In this document: positions 33,465 to 41,707 of the stretch, piece after piece
Layout of the letters: the number at the start of each line of letters is the position of its first letter
How positions within the stretch are numbered: the first letter of the stretch is position 1
Source of the DNA: Flavobacterium chungbukense
GTDB lineage: Bacteria; Bacteroidota; Bacteroidia; Flavobacteriales; Flavobacteriaceae
NCBI RefSeq assembly: GCF_020805785.1
Contig: NZ_JAJGZV010000003.1
Location: 583,730-647,729 of the forward strand
Direction: 5' to 3'
DNA: 64,000 bases
Position numbers and translations under genes: made by a program
The notes under the pieces: model-generated
The model's database searches: none
What the model was told of the DNA's origin: nothing
The model's input: the letters and a program-made list of their open reading frames with translations, nothing else

Positions 33465-34004
33465 TTGGAAAAGTTTGAAATCGATATTAAATGGGGAAGT
33501 TATTTGTTTATAACAAATGTGGCAGCTTCAATCGTAATATCACTTTTAATATTGTTAGTTGACTATAATAGTTTAAGATATTTGTCAAATATTCTTATAC
33601 TAGTTTTTATCGTTCAATTAATATATTTTACTACTAAAGCTTTAAAAGAGAACAAAAAATACGGTTTAAGTAAAGGATTTCGAAAATTCTTTATTTTTAC
33701 TAGAATAATTGGTGTCTACTTTCTCTTTTTTGGGGTAATAGAAGAATCTAGAATACATAGCTCTAACTCTTTTATTTCGCATCCTTTTATTAAAGAAGAT
33801 CTGCCAGAATTATTTATAAAAGATGAATCAAACGAATATAGTGGAATTACACTCAATGAGTTTATTGCCACATTAAAAAGAAAGTTTAGCAGACCTAAAC
33901 TTCAAATCAAGTATAAAAAGAAAAAACCGCTCTATAGCGGTTTTTTCTTTTTATACTTTGCAACTTTGCACCTCAAAAAATTACAAATTGAAAGAAGCTC
34001 CTAA
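33465..34004 (+). CDS. hypothetical membrane protein whose frame runs through a terminator
   Basis: The frame gives 179 residues with hydrophobic segments near residues 12-31, 38-58 and 80-98. It starts with TTG; no ATG is suitably placed. A TATATTTG promoter element lies about 26 bases upstream (33432-33439). The last 30 or so codons (from about residue 150) are read from a perfect terminator hairpin, giving the odd segment KKKKPLYSGFFFLYF, and the frame ends 24 bases inside the convergent gene. In another frame a stop (CAAGTATAA) occurs just before the hairpin, so a recent frameshift or stop loss is possible. No family recognised. Confidence 0.5.
   Translation: MEKFEIDIKWGSYLFITNVAASIVISLLILLVDYNSLRYLSNILILVFIVQLIYFTTKALKENKKYGLSKGFRKFFIFTRIIGVYFLFFGVIEESRIHSSNSFISHPFIKEDLPELFIKDESNEYSGITLNEFIATLKRKFSRPKLQIKYKKKKPLYSGFFFLYFATLHLKKLQIERSS
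33911..33956. terminator. long bidirectional terminator inside the upstream reading frame
   Basis: A 21-bp perfect stem (33911-33931 with 33936-33956; inner part ACCGCT/AGCGGT) around a CTAT loop is flanked by A- and T-tracts. It serves the convergent gene pair, yet it lies within the rightward reading frame. Confidence 0.9.
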
Positions 34005-34508
34005 ACTAAAAGTAGCTTGATTATTTAAATGATAAAAAGGATCATTGTTTGAACCGTATTTTGCAATTGGAAATCCGATTTCTGTGAAAACACCAAATCC
34101 GTCTGTGAAGAAATAACGACCACCAACGTGACCTCCAAAATTATGTAAACCTAAACTTAATCCAGGGTAAACGTCTAATTGTTCTACACCAATTACACTA
34201 GATAAATTAGCGTTAATTCTTGCTTTAGCATCAAAACGGTCTCCGAAATCTGGTGTTGCATCATTATAATCAGTTGTGCCTCCGTGGTAAAAACCATTAA
34301 AATTATCAACTCCTAATAAATAATTCGCAACAAAACCAAAAGAGAAGTTTTCTCCCAAACCAAAATCTATAGAACCTTGAATTCCAGAACCACCATCTTG
34401 TAAATTAGCACCAACGTTAACTCTAGTATCTCCTTTTCCTGTAAAGGCACTTTGTGCATTAATAAATCCGAATGAAACTAAAAACAAAAGTGTAATAACC
34501 TTTTTCAT
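33981..34508 (-). CDS. outer-membrane beta-barrel protein, DUF6646-like
   Basis: This 175-residue protein has a signal peptide (MKKVITLLFLVSFGFINAQ) and then alternating amphipathic strands rich in Gly and aromatic residues (TRVNVGANLQDGGSGIQGSIDFGLGENFSFGFVANYLLG ... GLSLGLHNFGGHVGGRYFFTDGFGVFTEIGFPIAKY), ending in the barrel-type terminus FSLGASFNL. From memory it matches the DUF6646 family of flavobacterial proteins. It is probably a small eight-stranded outer-membrane barrel of unknown role. Confidence 0.8.
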   Translation of the reverse strand: MKKVITLLFLVSFGFINAQSAFTGKGDTRVNVGANLQDGGSGIQGSIDFGLGENFSFGFVANYLLGVDNFNGFYHGGTTDYNDATPDFGDRFDAKARINANLSSVIGVEQLDVYPGLSLGLHNFGGHVGGRYFFTDGFGVFTEIGFPIAKYGSNNDPFYHLNNQATFSLGASFNL

Positions 34509-34557
34509 AAATTTTAAATATTAATTATTTGAAGGCAAAAATAAAAATTTAAATAAA

Positions 34558-35292
34558 TTAATTCCTACCTTTTTCGTTAAAATACAATTCGTTTAATGGC
34601 TCGCTCTGCCAGTATTTTTTGGTGTCGACATCTAAAATAGTAAGCGGACCTCTAAATGCTGCGCCGGTATCGACATTCCAGACACAGGCTTTGTTTACAG
34701 GAACAGTCTGCCCGATTCTAGTAACAGGAGTATGACCTATGTAAACTTCTTTATAAACGGTAAATCTTTTCGGATAGTTTAAATCATCTTCTTTTAATTT
34801 TGGGTCTAATGAAAGAGCGGTTTCCCAAAGTGTTCTATCCCAATAAAATAGTTTAGAAAAATATTCCCATTTAACACCATTTAAATTGGTAAAACCTGCA
34901 TGAACAAACAAACGGTTTTGCTCGTCTAAGTGATAATCTTGAAGGTTTTCTAGAAAAGCGATATGTGCTTTTTTCTTTTCGCCGGAAATTTTAGCATAAC
35001 CTTCAACAGTTGCTTTTCCGCCATGTTTGTACCACATTTCTTCGTCAAAATCATCGTGTCTGTTTTCCAGCCAGTCTAATGCCAGCTGATCGTGATTTCC
35101 TCTTATGCAGATGCAGTTTTGTTTGCTTTTTAAATCAATCAGATAGTCAATTACTTCAACAGACTGGCTCCAGCCGTCTACATAATCGCCCAAAAAGATT
35201 AGAGTATCTTCGCTAGTAACTTCGGCTCTTTTCAACACTTGTTCTAGTGCAAGTAATCCGCCATGAATGTCCCCTATAACAAATGTTCGCAT
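34558..35292 (-). CDS. calcineurin-like metallophosphoesterase
   Basis: This 244-residue protein belongs to the PPP/ApaH-like branch. Its motifs are GDIHGG (residues 7-12), GDYVDGW (near 36-42), GNHDQLALDW (near 65) and two downstream His motifs (LFVHAGF and IGHTPV), which bind two metal ions. Likely reactions are serine/threonine phosphoprotein dephosphorylation or diadenosine-polyphosphate cleavage; the sequence does not decide between them. It is cytoplasmic and stands alone on this strand. Confidence 0.88.
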   Translation of the reverse strand: MRTFVIGDIHGGLLALEQVLKRAEVTSEDTLIFLGDYVDGWSQSVEVIDYLIDLKSKQNCICIRGNHDQLALDWLENRHDDFDEEMWYKHGGKATVEGYAKISGEKKKAHIAFLENLQDYHLDEQNRLFVHAGFTNLNGVKWEYFSKLFYWDRTLWETALSLDPKLKEDDLNYPKRFTVYKEVYIGHTPVTRIGQTVPVNKACVWNVDTGAAFRGPLTILDVDTKKYWQSEPLNELYFNEKGRN

Positions 35293-35419
35293 TATTTAAT
35301 TTTTCGAGTAGAAGAACAAAAATAAAAAGAATTATTGGTTTGCACTCACCTAATTTATATTCTTTAAAAATTGATACTATTTATAACCATTAGAAAGGCT
35401 TTTTTAGCTCTTTCCGCTG

Positions 35420-35427
35420 TAAATTTG
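35420..35427 (+). promoter_or_regulatory. putative -7 element very close to the dinB start
   Basis: TAAATTTG followed by CA matches TAnnTTTG but ends only four bases before the ATG at 35432. If used, the transcript would begin at or next to the start codon. Confidence 0.4.
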
Positions 35428-35431
35428 CAAA

Positions 35432-36514
35432 ATGTCTGAAACACCAACATATCGCAAAATTATTCATATCGATATGGATGCTTTTTACGCGTCGGTAGAG
35501 CAGATGGACAATCCTGAATTGCGCGGAAAGCCTGTTGCTGTTGGAGGATCAGAAAATAGAGGAGTGGTTTCTGCGGCAAGTTATGAGGCGCGCAAGTTTG
35601 GAGTTCGGAGTGCCATCAGCGGTGTTTTGGCTAAAAAATATTGCCCGGACATTATTTTTGTAAGACCTCGATTTGATCGTTACAAAGAGATTTCTTCTAA
35701 AATTCATAAAATTTTCAATGAATATACAGATTTAGTCGAACCTCTTTCGCTTGACGAAGCTTATTTGGATGTTACTAAAAATAAAAAAGGAAATCCGAGT
35801 GCAAGTTTGCTAGCTGAGGAAATTCGATTAAGGATTTTTAATGAAGTAGGTTTGACTGCCTCTGCTGGAATTTCAATCAATAAATTTGTTGCCAAAATAG
35901 CCAGCGATTACAATAAACCAAACGGGCAAAAGACAGTTAATCCGGATGAAGTTGAAGCTTTTCTTGAAGAATTACCTATTCGTAAATTTTATGGAGTTGG
36001 AAAAGTAACAACGGAAAAAATGTATCAGTTGGGAATTTTTACAGGAACCGATTTGAAAAGTAAGTCGCTTGAATTTCTTGAAAAAAACTTCGGAAAATCG
36101 GGTACTTTTTATTACAATGTAGTTCGTGGTATTCATAATAGCGAAGTGAAGTCTTCGAGAATTACGAAGTCGGTTGCGACAGAGCATACTTTTGATGTGA
36201 ATTTATCATCTGAAATTTTTATGATAGAACAATTGGAGAGAATCGCGGCATCATTAGAAAAACGTTTGGAGCGCCATAAACTTTCAGGTAAAACGATTAC
36301 TTTAAAAATAAAATATAGTGATTTCTCTCAGCAGACTCGAAGTAAAACACTTCCTTATTTTATCTCAGATAAGAGTTTGATTATGGAGAATATTAAAGAA
36401 TTATTATACCAGGAAAAAATGAAAGACTCGGTTAGATTGTTGGGTATTTCTTTGAGTAATTTGAATAATGAAATTAAAAAAGCAGTAGCGGTGCAACTAA
36501 AATTTACATTTTGA
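35432..36514 (+). CDS. dinB: DNA polymerase IV (Y family)
   Basis: This 360-residue error-prone translesion polymerase has the N-terminal catalytic motif RKIIHIDMDAFYASVEQMDNPELRGKPVAVGG, the acidic pair in PLSLDEAYLDVT, the KFVAKIASDYNKPNG segment, a helix-hairpin-helix (KFYGVGKVTTEKMYQLGI) and the little-finger domain (from about 235). The start fits the family because only seven residues precede the conserved RKIIHID. The C-terminus lacks an obvious QLxLF clamp-binding peptide, but the last residues VQLKFTF are a plausible variant. Confidence 0.93.
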   Translation: MSETPTYRKIIHIDMDAFYASVEQMDNPELRGKPVAVGGSENRGVVSAASYEARKFGVRSAISGVLAKKYCPDIIFVRPRFDRYKEISSKIHKIFNEYTDLVEPLSLDEAYLDVTKNKKGNPSASLLAEEIRLRIFNEVGLTASAGISINKFVAKIASDYNKPNGQKTVNPDEVEAFLEELPIRKFYGVGKVTTEKMYQLGIFTGTDLKSKSLEFLEKNFGKSGTFYYNVVRGIHNSEVKSSRITKSVATEHTFDVNLSSEIFMIEQLERIAASLEKRLERHKLSGKTITLKIKYSDFSQQTRSKTLPYFISDKSLIMENIKELLYQEKMKDSVRLLGISLSNLNNEIKKAVAVQLKFTF

Positions 36515-36613
36515 TAACAAGATTAGCATCTAAATTAAGCGTTCCTATATTCAATAACAAGATTTTTCTTCTATCTTTGAGTAAAGGTTTGTTGGATATC
36601 TAAAAAGTTTACT

Positions 36614-37114
36614 ATGAAAAATACTAGCTCTGACGATTTTTTACAACGAAATTCAGTTCCAATTATGGCCTGGGATTTTCATTATGAGTTTGTTAATGAA
36701 CTCAAAGCGCTGACAATTGATCTGGAAAAACTAAATGAAATTGCAAGTAAATTTACTTGGGATAAAAAAAAACTGAATATTCAGGAAAGGATTAAGGAAG
36801 AAGTAGTAGTCATCACTGATTTGGAGTTGAAAATAGTTTTTGCGTCAAGCGGAATAAAAAAAATGACTGGTTTTAAAGAGGAAGAAATTCTAGGTAAAAC
36901 ACCAAAGATGTTCCAAGGACCAGCAACTTCTAAGAAAGATTTAAAAGAAATTAGAGAAGCAATAAAAAAGAGGGTTTCTTTTGTGAAAACAATTGAAAAT
37001 TATAGAAAGAATGGAAAAACTTATAAATGTAAAATAGAGGCAACCCCAGTTTATAATTTAAAAGGTGAATTGTCTCATTTTATGGCTTTTGAAAAAGAAG
37101 ATTTAAGTGCGTGA
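36614..37114 (+). CDS. PAS-domain protein, LOV-like but without the flavin cysteine
   Basis: This 166-residue protein is a helical N-terminal part plus a single PAS domain (about residues 58-163). The PAS core is LELKIVFASSGIKKMTGFKEEEILGKTPKMFQGPATSKKDLKEIREAIKKR ... IENYRKNGKTYKCKIEATPVYNLKGELSHFMAFEKED. The layout follows LOV domains closely, but the photoactive GxNCRFLQG motif reads GKTPKMFQGP, so the adduct-forming Cys is absent. It has no output domain or signal peptide. It is monocistronic, followed by repeats and a terminator. Confidence 0.82.
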   Translation: MKNTSSDDFLQRNSVPIMAWDFHYEFVNELKALTIDLEKLNEIASKFTWDKKKLNIQERIKEEVVVITDLELKIVFASSGIKKMTGFKEEEILGKTPKMFQGPATSKKDLKEIREAIKKRVSFVKTIENYRKNGKTYKCKIEATPVYNLKGELSHFMAFEKEDLSA

Positions 37115-37130
37115 TGAGTTTAACCGCAAA

Positions 37131-37239
37131 GAGCGCAAAGATTTACGCTAAGTTCGCAAAGGATATAAAAGTAAAACCGCCTATTTAGGCGGTTTTTTGT
37201 TTTTAATGTAAGTGGTACCTTGCGTAAATCTTTGCGCTC
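37131..37239. repeat. 18-bp inverted repeat enclosing a terminator
   Basis: GAGCGCAAAGATTTACGC (37131-37148) and its exact reverse complement (37222-37239) flank about 73 bases that contain the terminator stem at 37173-37196. The arms belong to the GCGCAAAG family seen also near 62370-62440. Confidence 0.85.
37173..37198. terminator. intrinsic terminator between the PAS gene and fumarase
   Basis: AAAACCGCCTA and TAGGCGGTTTT form the stem with a two-base loop, followed by a T-run. It lies between converging genes. Confidence 0.88.
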
Positions 37240-37255
37240 CTTGGGGTTAAGAAAA

Positions 37256-38860
37256 TTACAAATTAGCAAAGAAATCATTTCCTTTATCATCAGTAATAAT
37301 GAATGCTGGGAAATCTTTCACTGTAATTTTACGAACAGCTTCCATTCCTAATTCTTCAAAATCAACTACTTCAACTTTAAGAATATTGTCTTGAGCTAAA
37401 ATTGCAGCTGGACCTCCGATAGAACCTAAATAGAATCCGCCGTATTTGTGGCAAGCGTCTGTAACTTGTTTGGTACGATTTCCTTTTGCAAGCATAATCA
37501 TACTTCCACCATTTTTCTGGAATTCGTCTACATAAACATCCATACGTCCAGCGGTTGTTGGTCCGAAACTTCCAGAAGCCATTCCGTCTGGGGTTTTTGC
37601 AGGACCAGCATAATAAACAGGGTGGTTTTTGAAATAATCAGGCATTGGTTTTCCAGCGTCTAATAATTCTTTGATTTTTGCGTGAGCAATATCTCTTGCA
37701 ACAATTACTGTTCCGTTCAGTTTTAAACGAGTTTTTACTGGATATTGAGACAATTTTGCCAAAATATCAGCCATTGGCTGATCTAAATCAATTTCTACAG
37801 GAGCCTCTAAATGCGGAGCAGTTTCCGGTAAAAATTGCTTCGGATTAACTTCTAATTGCTCAACAAAAATTCCGTCTTTGGTAATTTTTCCTTTAATATT
37901 TCTATCGGCAGAACAAGAAACTCCTAATCCAACCGGACAAGAAGCGGCGTGACGAGGCAAACGAATGACACGAACGTCATGCGTAAAATATTTTCCTCCA
38001 AACTGAGCTCCAATAGCACTTTCCTGACAGATTTTCTGAACTCTTTCTTCCCATTCAAAATCACGGAAAGCCTGACCAGACATGTTTCCAGAAGTTGGAA
38101 GATGGTCATAATATCCTGCAGATGCTTTTTTAACAGCGCTTAGATTTGCTTCTGCAGAAGTTCCGCCAATTACCAAAGCTAAGTGGTATGGAGGACAAGC
38201 AGAAGTTCCTAAATCTTTGATTTTTGTGCGAATGAACTCATCAAGAGATTTCTCATTCAATAAAGATTTCGTCTGTTGGTATAAATAGGTTTTATTGGCA
38301 GATCCACCACCTTTTGCCATAAACAAAAAGTCATAAGAAGTGCCTTTTTTAGCATAAATGTCAATTTGTGCTGGAAGATTTGATCCTGAATTCTTTTCTT
38401 CAAACATCGAAATCGGAACAATCTGCGAATAACGTAAATTTCTTTTTTGATACGTATTGAATATACCACGGCTCAACCATTCCGCATCATCAGCACCGGT
38501 AAAAATGCTTTCGCCTTTTTTTGCCATTACAATTGCCGTTCCGGTATCTTGACAGCTTGGCAACTGACCTTCAGCAGCAACTGATGCATTTTGAAGCAAA
38601 TTGTAAGCTACAAAACGATCGTTGTCTGTGGCTTCTGGATCATCAAGAATTTTTCTTAGTTTTTGCAAATGTGTCGTTCTCAACATAAACGAAACATCTG
38701 TTAAAGCTTCTTCAGCTAATAATTCCAAACCTTTTGGATCAACGGTTAAAACTTCGCGTTCTCCAAATTGTTCTACTTTCACAAAATCTGAGGTGATTTT
38801 GCGATACTGCGTATCGTCCTTTAAGATCGGATAAGGATCTTGGTATATAAAATCAATCAT
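37256..38860 (-). CDS. fumA: class I fumarate hydratase (4Fe-4S)
   Basis: At 534 residues this is the single-chain, oxygen-sensitive FumA/FumB-type enzyme that interconverts fumarate and malate in the TCA cycle. The alpha part carries [20 protein letters not shown] and [22 protein letters not shown], holding cluster cysteines. The beta part carries [56 protein letters not shown]. All motifs are complete. It stands alone on this strand. A RAYT gene on the same strand lies upstream across a REP element. Confidence 0.95.
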   Translation of the reverse strand: MIDFIYQDPYPILKDDTQYRKITSDFVKVEQFGEREVLTVDPKGLELLAEEALTDVSFMLRTTHLQKLRKILDDPEATDNDRFVAYNLLQNASVAAEGQLPSCQDTGTAIVMAKKGESIFTGADDAEWLSRGIFNTYQKRNLRYSQIVPISMFEEKNSGSNLPAQIDIYAKKGTSYDFLFMAKGGGSANKTYLYQQTKSLLNEKSLDEFIRTKIKDLGTSACPPYHLALVIGGTSAEANLSAVKKASAGYYDHLPTSGNMSGQAFRDFEWEERVQKICQESAIGAQFGGKYFTHDVRVIRLPRHAASCPVGLGVSCSADRNIKGKITKDGIFVEQLEVNPKQFLPETAPHLEAPVEIDLDQPMADILAKLSQYPVKTRLKLNGTVIVARDIAHAKIKELLDAGKPMPDYFKNHPVYYAGPAKTPDGMASGSFGPTTAGRMDVYVDEFQKNGGSMIMLAKGNRTKQVTDACHKYGGFYLGSIGGPAAILAQDNILKVEVVDFEELGMEAVRKITVKDFPAFIITDDKGNDFFANL

Positions 38861-38947
38861 TGCTTTGTTTTTTTTACAAATTTAGAAATTATTTACCTAA
38901 GAAAGAATTTGAATAAGGGTTGTGTGTTTATAATTTGAAACCAATTT

Positions 38948-39112
38948 AAACTGGACTGAAGTCCAGCTCTACAATATGATTCGAGCCTTTGGCTCTTTTT
39001 TTCCAGTTCCGAAGAAACTATGCATTTAATTTCATCTAGCATATGATAATTCAATATATAAGTTCCGAAGGAACGATTTATTTTGTAGGGCTGGACTTCA
39101 GTCCAGTTTATA
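38948..39112. repeat. BIME-like element, CTGGACT family, downstream of the RAYT gene
   Basis: A REP with CTGGACTGAAGTCCAG at its centre (38951-38966) plus CTCTACA tail faces its near-exact reverse complement (about 39084-39112). Between them are smaller palindromes AGTTCCGAAGAAACT and AGTTCCGAAGGAAC and a GAGCCTTTGGCTC hairpin. The whole forms one long imperfect inverted repeat. Confidence 0.88.
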
Positions 39113-39126
39113 TTGATATAGTAGAA

Positions 39127-39588
39127 TCATATCAAGTTTTCAAAAATACATCGTTCATCAAATTTAGTATCGTATTTTTTTAGAAAAGAAGAATATTCAT
39201 CTTTGAAGTTTTGCTTTTTATGATGTTCTTCTTGATTTTCAATATATTTATAGATAGCATCAATGTGCGATTTACTATATGAAAAGACACCATAACCTTC
39301 CTGCCATTCAAATTTGTATTTTGTCAGCTTATTGTCATTGATATATTTTGATGATTTTCCTTTTACAACTTTCATTAAATCGGAAACAGAAATCGTTGGT
39401 TTAAGAGTTAGAAGACAATGGACATGATCTTCGGTACCGTTTACTATTATGGTTTTGCAACCCGTTTCATTTATTAAATTTCCTATTACGCTTAATATTT
39501 TTGATTTGCATTCATTTGTGATTAGTGCTTCTCTGTATTTAACTGCAAAAACGGCTTGTATGTAAACTTGGTGAAAGGTGTTTGACAT
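39127..39588 (-). mobile_element. REP-associated tyrosine transposase (second RAYT)
   Basis: This 153-residue Y1/HUH transposase has His55-Val-His57 in EDHVHCLLTL, the KGKSSKYIN segment, EWQEGYGVFSYS and catalytic Tyr115 in YKYIENQEEHH, so all catalytic residues are intact. It differs clearly from the RAYT at 21009 (perhaps a third identical), and it is flanked on both sides by a different REP family (CTGGACT palindromes). This fits the usual one-RAYT-one-REP pairing. Confidence 0.9.
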
Positions 39589-39667
39589 GTATAAATTATT
39601 AACGATTAAAAATCCGTTATAAATATATAAATTTTCTTACAAAAAACAATCTTAATATTGTATATTT

Positions 39668-39905
39668 AACTGGACTGAAGTCCAGCCCTACAAAATGAAT
39701 CGTTCCTTCGGAACTTTACATTTGGTATCTTGATAATATTGCGTAAATCAAAAAAGTCCAGCCCTACAAAATGAATCGTTCCTTCGGAACTTTACATTTG
39801 GTATCTTGATAATATTATGTAAATCAACAAAGTCCAGCTCTACAAATACAGGAAAAAGAGCCAAAGGCTCAATCCATATTGTAGGGCTGGACTTCAGTCC
39901 AGTTT
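39668..39905. repeat. REP elements and 76-bp tandem units upstream of the RAYT gene
   Basis: A CTGGACTGAAGTCCAG palindrome at 39670 begins an array in which a 76-bp unit starting GTCCAGCCCTACAAAATG occurs at 39680 and 39756, with the start of a third copy at 39832. Each full unit also carries CGTTCCTTCGGAAC. An inverted REP closes the array near 39878-39905. The units are nearly identical, which implies recent duplication. Confidence 0.9.
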
Positions 39906-39924
39906 ATGTTGTAAAATGATATTT

Positions 39925-41364
39925 TTAAAAAAACCAAGTCGCCACAAAAATAGCCGTAATTACACAGATTAAATCGACCAAAAGCATTGTGCCCAAAGCA
40001 TAACGCGTATTTTTGATGTTTACAGAGCCAAAATAAACAGCAATTACATAAAAGGTACTTTCAGCACTGCATTGAAAAATACTGCTTAATCTCGCCGTTA
40101 AAGAGTCTGCTCCAAAAGTATTCATAGAATCAATTAAAAATCCTCTTGATCCGGCAGAACTAAAAGGGCGTAACATTGCAACTGGTAGTGCATTTGTGAT
40201 TTCTTTGCTTACGCCTAGATTCGAAAATACAAATCCGATTCCATCACTTATAATTTCAAATAACCCACTGTTTCTGAATAGTGAAATTGCCACCAGCATT
40301 CCTAAAACATAAGGAAAAATAGTTACTCCTGTTTTAACCCCGTTATTAGCGCCCACAACAAAAGTGTCAAAAACGGTAGTATTTGCATCTTTAAATTTTT
40401 GTTCGTGTCTGAAAGAAAAAATCAGGGTAAAAGCAATAATAGCCAATAATATTAATCCTGAAAGATTAGAAGTGAAATAGTTTTTTCCAATTAAATCCAA
40501 GTGATTCACATACATCAATAAACCAACAATGGCAGCAATTAAAACCATTAAACCAATAAGAAGAGAGGCACTTCTGAAGTTGATTTTTTGCTTAATTCCA
40601 ACAATTAAGAAAGCCGCAATGGTACCAATAAACGAAGTTATAATACACGGCAGCATAACATCGGCTGGATTACTGGCATTAGCCGCTGCGCGATATCCGA
40701 TGATAGAAGTTGCAATCAAAGTTAATCCAGAAGCATGAAGACACATAAACATGATTTGTGCGTCACTGGCTTTGTCCTTGTCTGGATTTATCTCTTGTAA
40801 GCTTTCCATTGCTTTCAATCCGAATGGTGTTGCTGCTGAATCTAATCCCAAGAAATTGGCAGCAAAATTCAATGTCATATAAGATATTGAAGGGTGATTT
40901 TTAGGAATACTTGGAAATACTTTTACAAAAACGGGACTTAAACCTTTCGCTAGTTTTCCAGAAGCTCCAGAAATGATTAAAAGTTCCATTAATCCGCAGA
41001 AAAAGGCTAAATAGGCAATTAAAGGCAAAATTAAATCAACTAAAGTGCTTTTGCAAGTTGGCAGTAAACCATCAGATTTTTGAAGTCCGCTGAAAACTTT
41101 TACGGTTTTGTTTTTGTAAACGTAAGTTGTATCGGCATTAAGCGTGTCACGATTGATGATCATAGTTTGATCTGGCGCTTTTTTTATACTGTCTTTAATG
41201 AAAGCGGGAAGTTCTTCGATGTATTTTTCAGAAACTAAGACAGGATCGTCTTTCTTTCCATTCAAAACAGAATCAATTGTGTAAGTATTGGCAGTAAACA
41301 AGCTGAATACAATAAAAACAATCGAAGAAATAAAAATCGTTAGCCAAAATCTGCTCAATACCAT
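39925..41364 (-). CDS. nucleoside-recognition (SpmA/SpmB-type) membrane protein
   Basis: This 479-residue inner-membrane protein carries about ten hydrophobic segments and two Gate/nucleoside-recognition domains, corresponding to the spore maturation proteins SpmA and SpmB joined in one chain. Typical stretches are LAFFCGLMELLIISGASGKLAKGLSPVF, MTLNFAANFLGLDSAATPFGLKAMESLQEINPD and ALPVAMLRPFSSAGSRGFLIDSMNTFGADSLTARLSSIFQCSAESTFYVIAVYFGSVNI. An extracytoplasmic loop near residues 25-85 is polar. The bacterium is not expected to form spores, and the substrate is unknown. Confidence 0.85.
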   Translation of the reverse strand: MVLSRFWLTIFISSIVFIVFSLFTANTYTIDSVLNGKKDDPVLVSEKYIEELPAFIKDSIKKAPDQTMIINRDTLNADTTYVYKNKTVKVFSGLQKSDGLLPTCKSTLVDLILPLIAYLAFFCGLMELLIISGASGKLAKGLSPVFVKVFPSIPKNHPSISYMTLNFAANFLGLDSAATPFGLKAMESLQEINPDKDKASDAQIMFMCLHASGLTLIATSIIGYRAAANASNPADVMLPCIITSFIGTIAAFLIVGIKQKINFRSASLLIGLMVLIAAIVGLLMYVNHLDLIGKNYFTSNLSGLILLAIIAFTLIFSFRHEQKFKDANTTVFDTFVVGANNGVKTGVTIFPYVLGMLVAISLFRNSGLFEIISDGIGFVFSNLGVSKEITNALPVAMLRPFSSAGSRGFLIDSMNTFGADSLTARLSSIFQCSAESTFYVIAVYFGSVNIKNTRYALGTMLLVDLICVITAIFVATWFF

Positions 41365-41505
41365 AATTCTAATTTTTTTTATAAATGTAATTATTTAGCA
41401 ATAATACGCATAAAGATTTAAGTAACGAAACTGGAATTTGTAGTTAAAAATCATAAAAACTATTGCACATTTAGATTTTAAGCTGTTTCAAAATGTTTAT
41501 ATGTC

Positions 41506-41676
41506 GCTCCGCTGGAGCTTTTGGATGTTGGGGAAATTAAATTTGCTATAAATATGACGCTCTTCCATAGCTATTTTAAACTTAAGAAAACAAAATTATA
41601 TGTAAATGAAAAAGCTCTGGAAGAGCGAAATATCTATAGAAATCAGTTAGACTATAATTAAAAGCCCCAGAGGGGC
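41506..41676. repeat. cluster of GCTCC/GGAGC-type palindromes
   Basis: Four short palindromes occur in this gap: GCTCCGCTGGAGC (41506-41518), CGCTCTTCCATAGC (about 41558-41571), AGCTCTGGAAGAGC (about 41613-41626) and GCCCCAGAGGGGC (41664-41676). The first and last are followed or preceded by GCGAAAT or GTCGC sequence. They look like a third dispersed REP-type family. No gene is visible in the 343-base gap. Confidence 0.75.
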
Positions 41677-41707
41677 GAAATCTAATTATCCGTTTTTGGA
41701 AAATTGA

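Noticed and set aside
39680..39905. CRISPR-like spacing in the 76-bp repeats
   Set aside because: The whole 76-bp unit is conserved, so there are no variable spacers, and the units contain REP sequence next to a RAYT gene.
39925..41364. Evidence for sporulation from the SpmA/SpmB-like protein
   Set aside because: This membrane family is widespread in non-sporulating bacteria, and no other spore gene is present.
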